A stretch of DNA of 64,000 nucleotides from an uncultured Salinimicrobium sp. (GTDB lineage: Bacteria; Bacteroidota; Bacteroidia; Flavobacteriales; Flavobacteriaceae): NCBI GenBank assembly GCA_946887075.1, contig CAMPKA010000004.1, positions 103,618-167,617 of the forward strand, read 5' to 3'. Position numbers and translations under genes: made by a program. Position 1 is the first letter of the stretch, and each line of letters starts with the position of its first letter. This document shows, piece after piece, positions 8,952 to 17,422 of this stretch. The notes beneath the pieces were generated by a model that was given only the letters and a program-made list of their open reading frames with translations, was not told the DNA's origin and ran no database searches.

Positions 8952-9551
8952 ATGAAAAAACTGGTCCCCATACTAACGCTTCTTTTTCTACTGGGCTGTC
9001 AAGACGATAAGAGAGCGAGAAATTCAACAGAGGAGTCCGGAGCGCGTACCGAAATTCCGGCTGATGGAGATTCCCAGACAGCGCGAGGCGAAGTAGCGGA
9101 AAGACCTGATACACCGTCCACAGATTCCGAAACAGTCACCCCTGACAATTCCGATGGGTCAGCCACGACATCGGCAGTTGGGGGCCGATATAGAAAACTG
9201 GTTCAGGATGTGCCGGCAAGTGACTGCAGCTGTAACTGTATAGACATTGCCTTTGGTGAACCTACGGAATGGTGTATTGTGGAGGACAAGGTGTATATCA
9301 ACGCCCGGTGTGAAAAAACCGGACCGGATTCTGCCGAGATTTTTTTCGTAGGAGCCTCCCGGGATGCCAATGCAGGACGTGAGTTGCCCTGGGATGACTT
9401 CGACACCACAACCCCCATTGCTATGCTTACCTTCGGCAACGACGGAACTGCGGAACTCGACTGGTTGGGATTTTCAGTCAATGGGGAGATCGCGACCGAT
9501 TATGCGATCTATGGGAAAAAGACCCTGGAAGGAAAATATGTACGAGATTAG
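8952..9551 (+). CDS. Lipoprotein of unknown function with a cysteine cluster
   Basis: This 199-residue protein has a lipoprotein signal peptide with lipobox LLGC (lipidated C17). A low-complexity acidic linker of Ser, Thr, Asp and Glu follows (about residues 20-75). The folded domain begins with DCSCNC, a cluster of three closely spaced cysteines, and has two further cysteines in EWCIV and NARCE. I recognise no known family. The frame is open upstream to 8871, but the canonical signal peptide sets the ATG at 8952. It ends one base before the msrA start, so the two are almost certainly co-expressed, and it may be a partner or substrate of the reductase. This is inference. Confidence 0.75.
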   Translation: MKKLVPILTLLFLLGCQDDKRARNSTEESGARTEIPADGDSQTARGEVAERPDTPSTDSETVTPDNSDGSATTSAVGGRYRKLVQDVPASDCSCNCIDIAFGEPTEWCIVEDKVYINARCEKTGPDSAEIFFVGASRDANAGRELPWDDFDTTTPIAMLTFGNDGTAELDWLGFSVNGEIATDYAIYGKKTLEGKYVRD

Positions 9552-9552
9552 A

Positions 9553-10203
9553 ATGAAACATGTCATTTTGCTTTTGCTCCTGGCATCATTTGGATGTAAG
9601 GAGAAAACTACAGACCCTGTAAAAGAGACTGCATTAAGAACCCCTGTTCAGGTTCCGGTTCAAAACGGTCTGAAAAAAGCCTATTTTGCCAGTGGTTGCT
9701 TCTGGTGTGTTGAAGCTATCTTCGAGAGTGTCCAAGGCGTAAAAGAAGCCGTCTCGGGTTACTCCGGTGGTCATACCAAGAATCCCACCTATCAACAGAG
9801 CAATACAGGAAAAACCGGTCATGCAGAAGCTGTGGAAGTGCGGTATGATCCTGAGATAGTGGATTATGCCACCCTTGTGGACGTCTATTTCGGATCGATG
9901 GATCCAACCCAGAAAAACGGACAGGGACCGGATATAGGCTCCCAATACAGATCTATTATTTTTTATCAGAACGCGAAGGAAAAGGAAATAATAGATCAGA
10001 AGATTCAGGATCTTAGTTCCCGCTATGAAAAGCCTATCGCCGTCGAGGTCTATCCCTTCGAAAAATTCTGGAAGGCCGAAGCCTATCACCAAAATTACGA
10101 AAGAAACCATCCGAATGACCCCTACGTCCGGAACGTTTCCATTCCAAGGCTCAACCGGTTCAAGGCCAAATTTCCTGATCTTTTAAAAGAAAATTCACAC
10201 TGA
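9553..10203 (+). CDS. msrA: Peptide-methionine (S)-S-oxide reductase, lipoprotein form
   Basis: MsrA reduces the S-diastereomer of methionine sulfoxide in proteins. The 216-residue protein carries the active-site motif GCFWC, with catalytic C49, plus GYSGG and the DPTQKNGQGPDIGSQYRS region. The N-terminus is a lipoprotein signal with lipobox SFGC at about residue 15. The enzyme should therefore be tethered in the cell envelope and act on exported proteins. No MsrB domain is fused. The in-frame region upstream of 9553 overlaps the preceding lipoprotein gene and is rejected as start. Electrons would need an envelope thiol donor, not identified here. Confidence 0.94.
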   Translation: MKHVILLLLLASFGCKEKTTDPVKETALRTPVQVPVQNGLKKAYFASGCFWCVEAIFESVQGVKEAVSGYSGGHTKNPTYQQSNTGKTGHAEAVEVRYDPEIVDYATLVDVYFGSMDPTQKNGQGPDIGSQYRSIIFYQNAKEKEIIDQKIQDLSSRYEKPIAVEVYPFEKFWKAEAYHQNYERNHPNDPYVRNVSIPRLNRFKAKFPDLLKENSH

Positions 10204-10267
10204 TCCGGCTCCAGATCAGCTGCTAAAAATGTTTCTTTGCTAATATGAACCAGGAAGCCGGTTACCT

Positions 10268-11770
10268 ATGAACATCGATGTAACGACGGAGAATGTATTG
10301 CTAGTGGGGTCCCTCCTGCTCCTGATTAGCATTCTGGCCGGAAAAACCTCCTATCGTTTCGGGGTTCCTACCCTAATCCTGTTCCTGGCCGTGGGAATAC
10401 TTGCAGGATCCGAAGGGATCGGGCAAATTGAGTTCAACGATCCAGTCCTGGCACAATTTATCGGTATTGTCTCCCTTAATTTCATTCTGTTCTCCGGGGG
10501 ACTTGATACAAACTGGCGCAGCATAAAACCCGTGCTCTGGCACGGAATTTCCCTTTCGACAATCGGCGTTCTACTGACCGCACTCACGCTAGGAACCTTT
10601 GTCTGGCTGATCACCGAATTCACCATTTATGAATCCTTGCTTCTGGGTTCCATTGTTTCCTCAACCGACGCCGCAGCGGTATTTTCCATTCTCAGATCCA
10701 AGAATATGGCCCTCAAGGCCAACCTAAGGCCAACGCTGGAACTGGAAAGCGGTAGTAATGATCCTATGGCTTATTTCCTTACCATTGCCTTTCTGGGTCT
10801 TGTCCTGGCTGAGGATGCAAGCATACTGAGCATTATCCCGCTTTTCCTTGAGCAGATCCTTATAGGTGGATTCCTCGGGCTCCTTTTCGCCAAGTTGAGC
10901 AAGATGATCATCAACAAAATCACCCTGGATTTTGAAGGTTTGTATCCTGTGCTTGTCATCGCACTCATGTTTATCACCTTTTCCGCTACCGACAGCCTTG
11001 GCGGGAATGGGTTTCTTGCCATATACCTTTGCGGGGTCTACCTCGGAAACCAGGACCTGATCCATAAACGCACCATCATGCGGTTTTTCGACGGTCTCGC
11101 CTGGTTGATGCAAATCGTGCTCTTCCTGACCCTGGGTCTACTCGTATACCCCAGCGACATCGTTCCGATCGTCGGTCTGGGCCTCCTGATCTCGGTATTC
11201 CTCATCGTAGTTGCAAGGCCTCTCAGCGTTTTTCTGAGCCTTGCCCCTTTCAGGATGAAGAACCGCCGGCGGTGGTATATCTCCTGGGTAGGATTAAGAG
11301 GGGCTGTACCTATCGTATTTGCCACCTACCCCCTATTGGCAGGCATAGAAAAAGCCCATATGATCTTCAACATCGTCTTTTTTGTGTCGCTGAGTTCCGT
11401 AATCATACAGGGCACCACCTTGGGCAAAGTAGCCAAATGGATGCATGTAGCACTGCCCAAGAGGGTCAAGAAGCAGTCTCCTGTAGATGCTTTTCTGTCC
11501 GATGGAACCAAATCTCTCATCCGAGAAATCACCATTCCTCCAGACAACTTCTCGGTTGGAAAAAGAATCGTCGACCTCCATTTTCCCCGGACTGCCATCA
11601 TCGCGATGATCTCCCGGAATGGAAAATTCCTGACCCCGAATGGTGCTACCATCATACAGGAGGGAGATACATTGATCGTTTTAATGGAGGATGAGCGCAA
11701 TGTCGAGACAGTTTACCATAGTCTCCATTTGACCTACGATCCCGATGCGGAAGACGAGGAGAACATATAG
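10268..11770 (+). CDS. Potassium/proton antiporter (CPA1 type with RCK-C domain)
   Basis: This 500-residue membrane protein has about 12-13 hydrophobic spans (residues 1-390) of the cation:proton antiporter family. Conserved features include the STDAAAVFS and LESGSNDP motifs that carry the transport-site acidic residues. The cytosolic tail (about 405-490) contains an RCK-C/TrkA-C regulatory domain (IREITIPPDN, then ITRNG-like and EGDTLIVL segments). This layout matches NhaP2/CvrA-type K+/H+ antiporters, which adjust cytoplasmic potassium and pH. It stands alone on its strand and meets kmo tail to tail with 2 bases between. Confidence 0.9.
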   Translation: MNIDVTTENVLLVGSLLLLISILAGKTSYRFGVPTLILFLAVGILAGSEGIGQIEFNDPVLAQFIGIVSLNFILFSGGLDTNWRSIKPVLWHGISLSTIGVLLTALTLGTFVWLITEFTIYESLLLGSIVSSTDAAAVFSILRSKNMALKANLRPTLELESGSNDPMAYFLTIAFLGLVLAEDASILSIIPLFLEQILIGGFLGLLFAKLSKMIINKITLDFEGLYPVLVIALMFITFSATDSLGGNGFLAIYLCGVYLGNQDLIHKRTIMRFFDGLAWLMQIVLFLTLGLLVYPSDIVPIVGLGLLISVFLIVVARPLSVFLSLAPFRMKNRRRWYISWVGLRGAVPIVFATYPLLAGIEKAHMIFNIVFFVSLSSVIIQGTTLGKVAKWMHVALPKRVKKQSPVDAFLSDGTKSLIREITIPPDNFSVGKRIVDLHFPRTAIIAMISRNGKFLTPNGATIIQEGDTLIVLMEDERNVETVYHSLHLTYDPDAEDEENI

Positions 11771-11772
11771 GA

Positions 11773-13125
11773 CTATCTTTTATATCGGTCCAGCAGGGCT
11801 ATCATCTTTTTCTCGACCTCCTCGGAATCCCATTTGCTTTCGATCTGCGGCATCTTCATGATTTCGTCCATAATAGCCGCCTGCAGGTCCCCCGTTTTAA
11901 GTGCTTCCAGATATGGAGCCTCGGAGAAAGTGACCCTGGAATAGACAGGCACCCAAAGTTCGGGATATTTCTCCGAGAAATGCTTTTCGATCTTCTTTCT
12001 CAACAGAAATTCCGGATCTGCGGTCTTGCTGCTCATCTCCATGAAATTGCGATAGCTCAATTCGGCGATGGCATCCGCGTTTGCTTTGCGCACCTGCTGA
12101 TACTCTTCAAATATTTTCACCCAATCATCCTCATGCTTTTCCTGAAGTTCACGAAGAACTGAAATATCCTCAAAACCGGCATTCATACCTTGTCCATAGA
12201 AGGGAACTACAGCATGTGCAGCATCTCCGACCAAAGCGACTTTGTCGAAGTAGGTCCACGGAAAACATTTTACCGTTACCAGGGCGCTGGTAGGATTTCT
12301 GAAAAAGTCCCGGGTGAGGTTTGAGATCTCCCTGTTTATATCTGGAAAGTACCGGCTGAAAAACCTTTCTGCCGCGGCCTCCGTGGTGAGGGTTTCAAAG
12401 GAATTCTCCCCTTCGAAAGGGAGGAAAAGCGTACAGGTAAAACTTCCATCGAGGTTAGGCATCGCGATCAACATGAATTTTCCGCGGGGCCAGATGTGAA
12501 AGGAATGCTTGTCCAGCTTATGCGTGCCGTCTGGATTGGGAAGGATCCGGAGCTCCTTGTAACCTACATCCACAAAATGCTGAGAATAGTTAAATCTGCT
12601 CTGCCGTTGCATTTTATGACGCACCCGGGAGAAAGCCCCATCCGCACCAAAAATCAAATCGAACTGATATTCCTTCCATTCTCCTTTTTCAGAAGGGCCG
12701 GTATACAGCCGTGCCCCTGCAAGATCCACATCCCATACCTTTTCTTCAAATCGGAACTCCACCCCGGCCGCTTCCGCCAGGCTGATCATTTTGCGGTTTA
12801 AGACGCCTCGGGAAATGGAATAGATCGCCTCCCCTTCTTTGCCATATTTCTGAAAGTAGACCGGATCTCCATTGACATGCATCGCCCGTTGGTACAGCGG
12901 GATGGCAAGTTTTCTGATTTCTTCCTCTATACCGGCCATTTTCAGGGTCTTCCAGCCTCTATCTGACATGGCAAGATTTATAGATCTCCCCGAGAATTCC
13001 ACCTTTCTGACATCCGGCCTCCGGTCGAATACAGTAACACTGTGACCGGAATTCTGAAGGTGAAGTGCCAGAAGGGAACCGACCAGGCCGGATCCCACAA
13101 TTGCTGTTTTTTTCGACTGCTGCAT
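11773..13125 (-). CDS. kmo: Kynurenine 3-monooxygenase
   Basis: Kmo is an FAD-dependent aromatic hydroxylase that converts L-kynurenine to 3-hydroxykynurenine with NADPH and oxygen. The 450 residues begin with the dinucleotide-binding motif VGSGLVGS (G11, G13, G16). They also have the FDRRPD end of the second strand and the GDAAHAVVPFYGQGMNAGFED motif that contacts FAD. The ATG at 13125 is preferred over a TTG one codon upstream. The partner kynureninase (kynU) lies 9 kb away on the same strand. Together they lead to 3-hydroxyanthranilate, the precursor for quinolinate and NAD in this pathway. Confidence 0.95.
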   Translation of the reverse strand: MQQSKKTAIVGSGLVGSLLALHLQNSGHSVTVFDRRPDVRKVEFSGRSINLAMSDRGWKTLKMAGIEEEIRKLAIPLYQRAMHVNGDPVYFQKYGKEGEAIYSISRGVLNRKMISLAEAAGVEFRFEEKVWDVDLAGARLYTGPSEKGEWKEYQFDLIFGADGAFSRVRHKMQRQSRFNYSQHFVDVGYKELRILPNPDGTHKLDKHSFHIWPRGKFMLIAMPNLDGSFTCTLFLPFEGENSFETLTTEAAAERFFSRYFPDINREISNLTRDFFRNPTSALVTVKCFPWTYFDKVALVGDAAHAVVPFYGQGMNAGFEDISVLRELQEKHEDDWVKIFEEYQQVRKANADAIAELSYRNFMEMSSKTADPEFLLRKKIEKHFSEKYPELWVPVYSRVTFSEAPYLEALKTGDLQAAIMDEIMKMPQIESKWDSEEVEKKMIALLDRYKR

Positions 13126-13368
13126 CAAAGAAATTGTCCGTGCAAAAATAGGAATAAAAAATAAGGCGAGGACTGAGCTGCAGCGAGCAACATAAGGAAG
13201 GGTTAAACCTCCGTTAAATATAAATTGAAAACTTAAAAGCTTTTGTACATTTAATTACTCATTCTTTGAAAGAATAGGAAAAAAAAGAGAAGATTCCTCT
13301 CCTTTTAAGACTTGAGAGAACCATTAATCTAAACCCGCGGATCCTGTTCGCACTAAACTAACAACCTT

Positions 13369-13524
13369 ATGAGAGACTTGGTATGGCTTATTATTGTTTT
13401 GCTGATCATCGGATGGCTCATTGGGTATTTTGCCTTTCCTGACCTGGGAAGCATTATCCACTTGCTGATCGTTATCGCTGTAATCCTGATCATCTACAAG
13501 CTGCTGACAGGAAGAAGCCTATAG
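13369..13524 (+). CDS. Small two-span membrane protein (lmo0937 type)
   Basis: This 51-residue ORF starts MRDLVWLIIV and contains two hydrophobic helices (about 4-21 and 28-45), separated by a short GYFAFPDLGS turn, and ends in KLLTGRSL. Size and pattern match the small lmo0937/DUF5670-type membrane proteins common in Bacteroidota, often stress-induced in other genera. It is isolated in the 527-base space between kmo and the SDR gene, with 243 bases upstream that could hold regulation. Function is unknown. Confidence 0.7.
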   Translation: MRDLVWLIIVLLIIGWLIGYFAFPDLGSIIHLLIVIAVILIIYKLLTGRSL

Positions 13525-13652
13525 GCATAATTGTTTTAAGGGCTGCTGGTTCTGTCGGTAAAAAAAGCTGAATCTACCTTAATATTTGGGATGGTTTCTA
13601 TTTTTCCTTTTACTGACCGGAACGGTAGCCTTTAATTATTAAAGACAGTATC

Positions 13653-14411
13653 ATGTGGAATTTAAAGGGACAGACCGCCATCGTTACCGGCGGATCCAAG
13701 GGAATTGGAAAGGCAGTTTTATCCGAGTTTCTAAGTCTGGGGGCAGAGGTTCTGTTCACCGCCAGAAATTCTGATGACATCCTCAGGTGTGAGGATGAGT
13801 TGACTGCAAGAGGACATAAGGTTAAGGGTATGTCGGCCGATGTGACGCTCCCACAGGATAGAGCAAAGATTCTGGACTGGGCAAAAAACAACTGGAACGC
13901 GGTGACCATACTGGTCAATAACGCAGGGATTAACATCAGAAAAAAAGCCCTTGATTTTTCCGATGATGAATACCGCAAGATCCTAGACATCAACCTAACC
14001 GCCCCTTTCGCGCTTGCCCGCGACTTTCACCCGCTTCTGACCAAATCCCGGAATGGAAAGATCATCAATATCGCCTCCTCTGCGGCGATGCAGGATGTGG
14101 GCACTGGGACCCCCTATGCCATGTCGAAAGCCGCAATTCTCCAACAGACCCGAAGTCTGGCTGTGGAATGGGCAAGAGATCATATCCGCGTGAATGCCGT
14201 GGCCCCCTGGTATACCCGAACACCGCTCACCGATTCGTTGTTACAACAGGAAGAGCGAAGGGAAAAGATCCTGAGGCGGACGCCGTTAAACCGAATTGCA
14301 GAACCGGAAGAAATTGCCTCCATAGTGGCTTTTTTGGCTATGGATAAATCTTCATACATTACAGGACAAACCATTGTCGCTGACGGAGGAATGAGTGTTA
14401 CTGCGCTATAA
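13653..14411 (+). CDS. Short-chain dehydrogenase/reductase
   Basis: A classical SDR of 252 residues. It has the cofactor motif TGGSKGIG (residues 12-19), NNAG, a catalytic serine in IASSAA, and the YxxxK pair Y155 and K159 (PYAMSK). The C-terminal [12 protein letters not shown] is typical of the family. An Arg after the second strand (FTARNSD) suggests NADPH use. Overall resemblance is closest to plant tropinone-reductase-like and glucose/gluconate dehydrogenase-like SDRs; the substrate cannot be told. Neighbours give no clear pathway. Confidence 0.85.
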   Translation: MWNLKGQTAIVTGGSKGIGKAVLSEFLSLGAEVLFTARNSDDILRCEDELTARGHKVKGMSADVTLPQDRAKILDWAKNNWNAVTILVNNAGINIRKKALDFSDDEYRKILDINLTAPFALARDFHPLLTKSRNGKIINIASSAAMQDVGTGTPYAMSKAAILQQTRSLAVEWARDHIRVNAVAPWYTRTPLTDSLLQQEERREKILRRTPLNRIAEPEEIASIVAFLAMDKSSYITGQTIVADGGMSVTAL

Positions 14412-14475
14412 GCGATTTTATTCGTCTGCGCCTCTTTGAATGGTTCGTTCAAGTTCAATATATTAAACCCTTAAA

Positions 14476-15126
14476 ATGAGGCACATTTACCTCTCCTTGA
14501 TCTGCTTTCAACTCACCCTCTTGTTGGCGGGATGCACCCAGTCCAAGAACGATTCCATAGTAAAAAAGATCGCCGATGCCCATGGGCTTGAGCAGTTTGA
14601 AGAGCTGGAGCGGCTTCAATATACCTTCAACGTCAGGGTCAACGACAGTCTAAGAACCAGCCGGACATGGATTTGGGAGCCCCAGACCGGGCAGGTGGTT
14701 CTGAAGACCGCGGATTCCTCATTTCAATATAACCACAAAAGTGAGGCGGACCAATTCGAAGAAATTGACCACAAATTCATCAATGATCAATACTGGTTTC
14801 TATTTCCCTTTCACCTGGTTTGGGATAAAATGGAGTACGAACATCATAAGGGAGTCCCTGCTCCTATCTCGGGAACAAAAATGCAACAACTAATCGTAAA
14901 ATACCCTCCTACCGGAGGCTACACCCCCGGAGATGTGTACGAAGTGTTCTTCGGAGCGGATTATGTGATCCGGGAATGGGTTTACCGGTCCGGGGGAAGC
15001 ACTGAAAATCCCTTTGCTACCACCTGGGAGGATTACGCTGATTACAAGGGTGTGAAAATCGCGAAGACCCATTTAAGTGAAGATGGGAACTTTATGCTGT
15101 TCTTTTCTGGGGTGGACATGCGATAA
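14476..15126 (+). CDS. Lipoprotein of unknown function (DUF6503-like)
   Basis: This 216-residue protein has a lipoprotein signal with lipobox LAGC near residue 19. The mature part starts with a helix (VKKIADAHGLEQFEELERL), then strand-rich sequence with many Trp and Tyr residues (TWIWEP, YWFLFPFHLVW, WEDYADYKGVKI). The pattern recalls LolA/LolB-like half-barrels and the DUF6503 family of Bacteroidota lipoproteins. That family link is by eye. It is followed by the promoter of the NusG-like gene and is probably transcribed alone or with the SDR gene 64 bases upstream. Confidence 0.6.
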   Translation: MRHIYLSLICFQLTLLLAGCTQSKNDSIVKKIADAHGLEQFEELERLQYTFNVRVNDSLRTSRTWIWEPQTGQVVLKTADSSFQYNHKSEADQFEEIDHKFINDQYWFLFPFHLVWDKMEYEHHKGVPAPISGTKMQQLIVKYPPTGGYTPGDVYEVFFGADYVIREWVYRSGGSTENPFATTWEDYADYKGVKIAKTHLSEDGNFMLFFSGVDMR

Positions 15127-15271
15127 TTTCCTGAATTAAATTCCCGGTTTTATCTCCGCTTCATCGAACGTCATTTTCCAGGTACAATGAAAAAATGATC
15201 TCCTCCATATTCTTAAAGTTCAAGAAATTACGGACGGATCAGCACCTGCTGCACCTTCTTTAAAAACCAAT

Positions 15272-15304
15272 TTTGGGTCAATCTCGTTTTTAATTCTATA
15301 TTTG
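15272..15304 (+). promoter_or_regulatory. Promoter of the polysaccharide export cluster
   Basis: TTTG at 15272-15275 and TATATTTG at 15297-15304 are separated by 21 bases, a full match to the Bacteroidota consensus. Transcription should begin near 15311, giving a leader of about 88 bases before the NusG-like gene. Confidence 0.8.
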
Positions 15305-15313
15305 CGCCTGTAA

Positions 15314-15329
15314 GAGGGAACTATCCCTC
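15314..15329 (+). promoter_or_regulatory. Leader hairpin before the NusG-like gene
   Basis: GAGGGA (15314-15319) pairs with TCCCTC (15324-15329) around a 4-base loop. It sits at the very start of the predicted transcript and is followed by a pyrimidine-rich stretch CTTCTTTTCCC. It could be a pause or attenuation site, or the recognition element for the antiterminator encoded just downstream. Confidence 0.45.
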
Positions 15330-15398
15330 CTTCTTTTCCCGCCACTTTTAAGTGCATCCCTACCCGCGGAAAGAACCCAACAAAATTTTCAGAACAGC

Positions 15399-15875
15399 AT
15401 GAATTGGTACGCCCTGTATACTAAACCGAGGTGGGAATTAAAAACGGCAAAAAACTTAAAAGAGGCAGGAATAGAAACTTTCTGTCCCACAGTCACCGAA
15501 GTAAGGCAATGGAGTGATCGAAAGAAAAAAATTACCACTCCCCTTTTCCAATCTTATGTTTTCGTGAGACTTCCGGAAAAAGACCGTTCCCGGGTTTTTG
15601 ATGTTCCAGGGGTGGTACAATACGTTTTCTGGCTCGGAAAACCTGCCATAATCAGAGATGAAGAAATCGCAGCGATCAGGGAATGGCTGGAGGACGATTC
15701 CCTGGAAGAGATCGAAGTGTCTCATTTGGAACCCGGAGATCGGATCACGGTCAACAGCGGAAGCTTCAAAGGAAAGGAGGCTCACATCGCCAAAGTAGGA
15801 AAAAAGAGGCTACGACTCATTCTAAAAGGATTAGGGGTGGTAGTGAACATCAAAACTGCCCAGGTCATTGGTTAA
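15399..15875 (+). CDS. NusG-like (UpxY-type) transcription antiterminator
   Basis: This 158-residue NusG paralogue has the NGN domain start NWYALYTKPRWELKTAKNL. A C-terminal KOW domain follows (about 105-155, with EPGDRITVNSGSFKGKEA). In Bacteroides the UpxY proteins of this type bind the leader of their own capsule locus and let RNA polymerase read through the long operon. As the first gene before PNPT, Wza, Wzc and Wzi genes, with a structured leader, this protein very probably has that role. It is too short and too divergent to be the housekeeping NusG. Confidence 0.88.
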   Translation: MNWYALYTKPRWELKTAKNLKEAGIETFCPTVTEVRQWSDRKKKITTPLFQSYVFVRLPEKDRSRVFDVPGVVQYVFWLGKPAIIRDEEIAAIREWLEDDSLEEIEVSHLEPGDRITVNSGSFKGKEAHIAKVGKKRLRLILKGLGVVVNIKTAQVIG

Positions 15876-15938
15876 CACATTCCCTGTGTTCTTAACTCTT
15901 TTTTAATTTATTGTTTCCATTACAGATTGATCCAAAAG

Positions 15939-15964
15939 AGTGGCAGGGGTGCTCCAGTGCCACT
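15939..15964 (+). promoter_or_regulatory. Hairpin downstream of the NusG-like gene
   Basis: AGTGGCA and TGCCACT form a 7-base stem around a 12-base loop (GGGG...CCAG) that could pair further. No T-tract follows, so it is not a plain intrinsic terminator. Possible roles are RNA processing, pausing or a recruitment site for the antiterminator. Confidence 0.4.
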
Positions 15965-16048
15965 TGAAGTCCCGAGAGGAATTACTTTTGTTAATAAAAA
16001 CCTAAAAAAATTAACAGATTTCATTCGGACGAAAGGACAAAAGAGAAA

Positions 16049-16056
16049 TATATTTG
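16049..16056 (+). promoter_or_regulatory. -7 box of an internal promoter before the PNPT gene
   Basis: TATATTTG matches the Bacteroidota -7 element exactly, but no clear TTTG lies at the right distance upstream. If used, transcription starts near 16063 with about 150 bases of leader before the ATG at 16215. Confidence 0.5.
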
Positions 16057-16214
16057 CACTCCCTACTCAAGGTCCAATCATCGGACATTACCAGCATTTC
16101 ATCGAATCCATCACCTGAACCGAATTTGGCGTGAATGAGAACGGCGGAGCCGTCATAGCCATTCATGAACAGAATTCGTATTCCTTTCGAAATGAGGAAA
16201 TTCCATTTTTCAAA

Positions 16215-17354
16215 ATGAACATCCTGAACCAGGAAATAATCCTTAGGTTTTTCCGTGGCCACTATGAACTCTTCATCGCAGCAGTTTTTATAGCCACCTT
16301 CCTGCTCACCTATTACCTTATCCCAAAGGTGCTCTGGGTTAGCCGGGAAAAGAATCTGATGGCTGGAGTCAATGACAGGAGCTCTCACAGGATCGCTGTC
16401 CCAACATTCGGAGGAGTCGCATTCTACATTACGGTAGTCCTGGTCCTCTCTATCCTTCAGAGCATGAGGCTGACCTATGTGGGCAATCATCTCATCGCGG
16501 CAATTACGATATTGTTCATGGTCGGACTGAAGGATGATCTTGTAATTTCGACAGCCCGGGTGAAACTTTTTGGACAGATCACGGCCGCCTTGTTTCTGAT
16601 ATTTTCTCCGGAATTGGAACTGGACACCCTCTATGGTTTCCTCGGAATTGCTGCGATCCCCCTTGCTGTTGGGTATCTCATAAAGGCCTTTATTGTCCTC
16701 GCCCTGATCAACTCCTTCAACCTGATCGACGGGATTGACGGACTAGCCGGTATCATCGGTATCGTTATCTCTCTCGCCTATGGGTATTTTTTCTATCTGG
16801 CGGGCCATCCTTATTTCGTCCTGGTGAGCCTGAGTCTGGCAGGGACCCTTTCGGCTTTTTTAAGGTTCAACTTCTCGAGAAGTAGCCGAAAAATATTCAT
16901 GGGCGATTCGGGAAGTCTGGTCGTCGGTCTTATCCTGGCTTTCTTGAGCCTTAAAGTATTGGCGATGGATCCCCAGGCTTCTCTGAACTTCGGAGGTGGA
17001 CATCCCGGGAACAGGATTCTCCTGCTGGCTGCGGTCCTGTTTATTCCCGCATTTGATACCCTCCGGGTAATCATAATCAGAAAAATCAACGGAAAAAATC
17101 CTTTCGCCCCAGATAAAAACCATGCGCATCATGTGCTCTTGAACCTCGGATTTTCCCATAGAAGGGCCAGTGCCGGTCTGGGACTGCTCAACCTGCTCGT
17201 TATCGCAATTTACCTGGCATTTGCCCGTGTACTCAGTCAGCCATGGCTTCTGTTCCTTGTCGCCCTGCTGTATATCCTGGTATTCCTTTTTTTTAACTGG
17301 CTGAAGTCCCTGGGCGAGCGAACTCAGAAAACGACTATTGCCAGCAGAACCTGA
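16215..17354 (+). CDS. Polyprenyl-phosphate GlcNAc/sugar-1-phosphate transferase (MraY/WecA family)
   Basis: This polytopic enzyme loads the first sugar-1-phosphate onto undecaprenyl phosphate to start a surface polysaccharide. From ATG 16215 it has 379 residues and about 11 membrane spans. Family motifs are visible: SSHRIAVPTFGG, the KDD motif (VGLKDDL), NSFNLIDGIDGLAG and FMGDSGSL with its catalytic acidic residues, and a cytosolic NPFAPDKNHAHH loop typical of the WecA/TagO branch. The N-terminus is uncertain because the frame is open to a GTG at 16131. It leads the Wza/Wzc/Wzi genes and should supply the lipid-linked primer for what they export. Confidence 0.9.
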   Translation: MNILNQEIILRFFRGHYELFIAAVFIATFLLTYYLIPKVLWVSREKNLMAGVNDRSSHRIAVPTFGGVAFYITVVLVLSILQSMRLTYVGNHLIAAITILFMVGLKDDLVISTARVKLFGQITAALFLIFSPELELDTLYGFLGIAAIPLAVGYLIKAFIVLALINSFNLIDGIDGLAGIIGIVISLAYGYFFYLAGHPYFVLVSLSLAGTLSAFLRFNFSRSSRKIFMGDSGSLVVGLILAFLSLKVLAMDPQASLNFGGGHPGNRILLLAAVLFIPAFDTLRVIIIRKINGKNPFAPDKNHAHHVLLNLGFSHRRASAGLGLLNLLVIAIYLAFARVLSQPWLLFLVALLYILVFLFFNWLKSLGERTQKTTIASRT

Positions 17355-17422
17355 AATTCAACGGTACATCCCCGGAAACCAGTATAGCTTAATTGATCAA
17401 ATTAAAATACCATAAAATCCTA

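Larger units (their letters stand above)
15876..16214 (+). other. Intergenic region with hairpin and internal promoter
   Basis: This 339-base stretch between the NusG-like gene and the sugar-phosphate transferase holds no convincing gene. It contains a perfect 7-base inverted repeat (AGTGGCA at 15939-15945, TGCCACT at 15958-15964) with a G-rich loop, and a perfect -7 box TATATTTG at 16049-16056. The coding frame of the next gene remains open back to a GTG at 16131, but those codons do not resemble the family. Confidence 0.6.

Noticed and set aside
9364..9552. Upstream extension of msrA into the preceding lipoprotein gene
   Set aside because: It would overlap a real gene in another frame, and the lipoprotein signal sets the start at 9553.
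13285..13308. Possible minus-strand terminator between kmo and the small membrane protein gene
   Set aside because: The stem is short with a wobble pair, and no transcript is expected on that strand there.
16131..16214. Upstream GTG extension of the PNPT gene
   Set aside because: The 28 extra residues do not resemble the family N-terminus; the ATG at 16215 gives a normal length.
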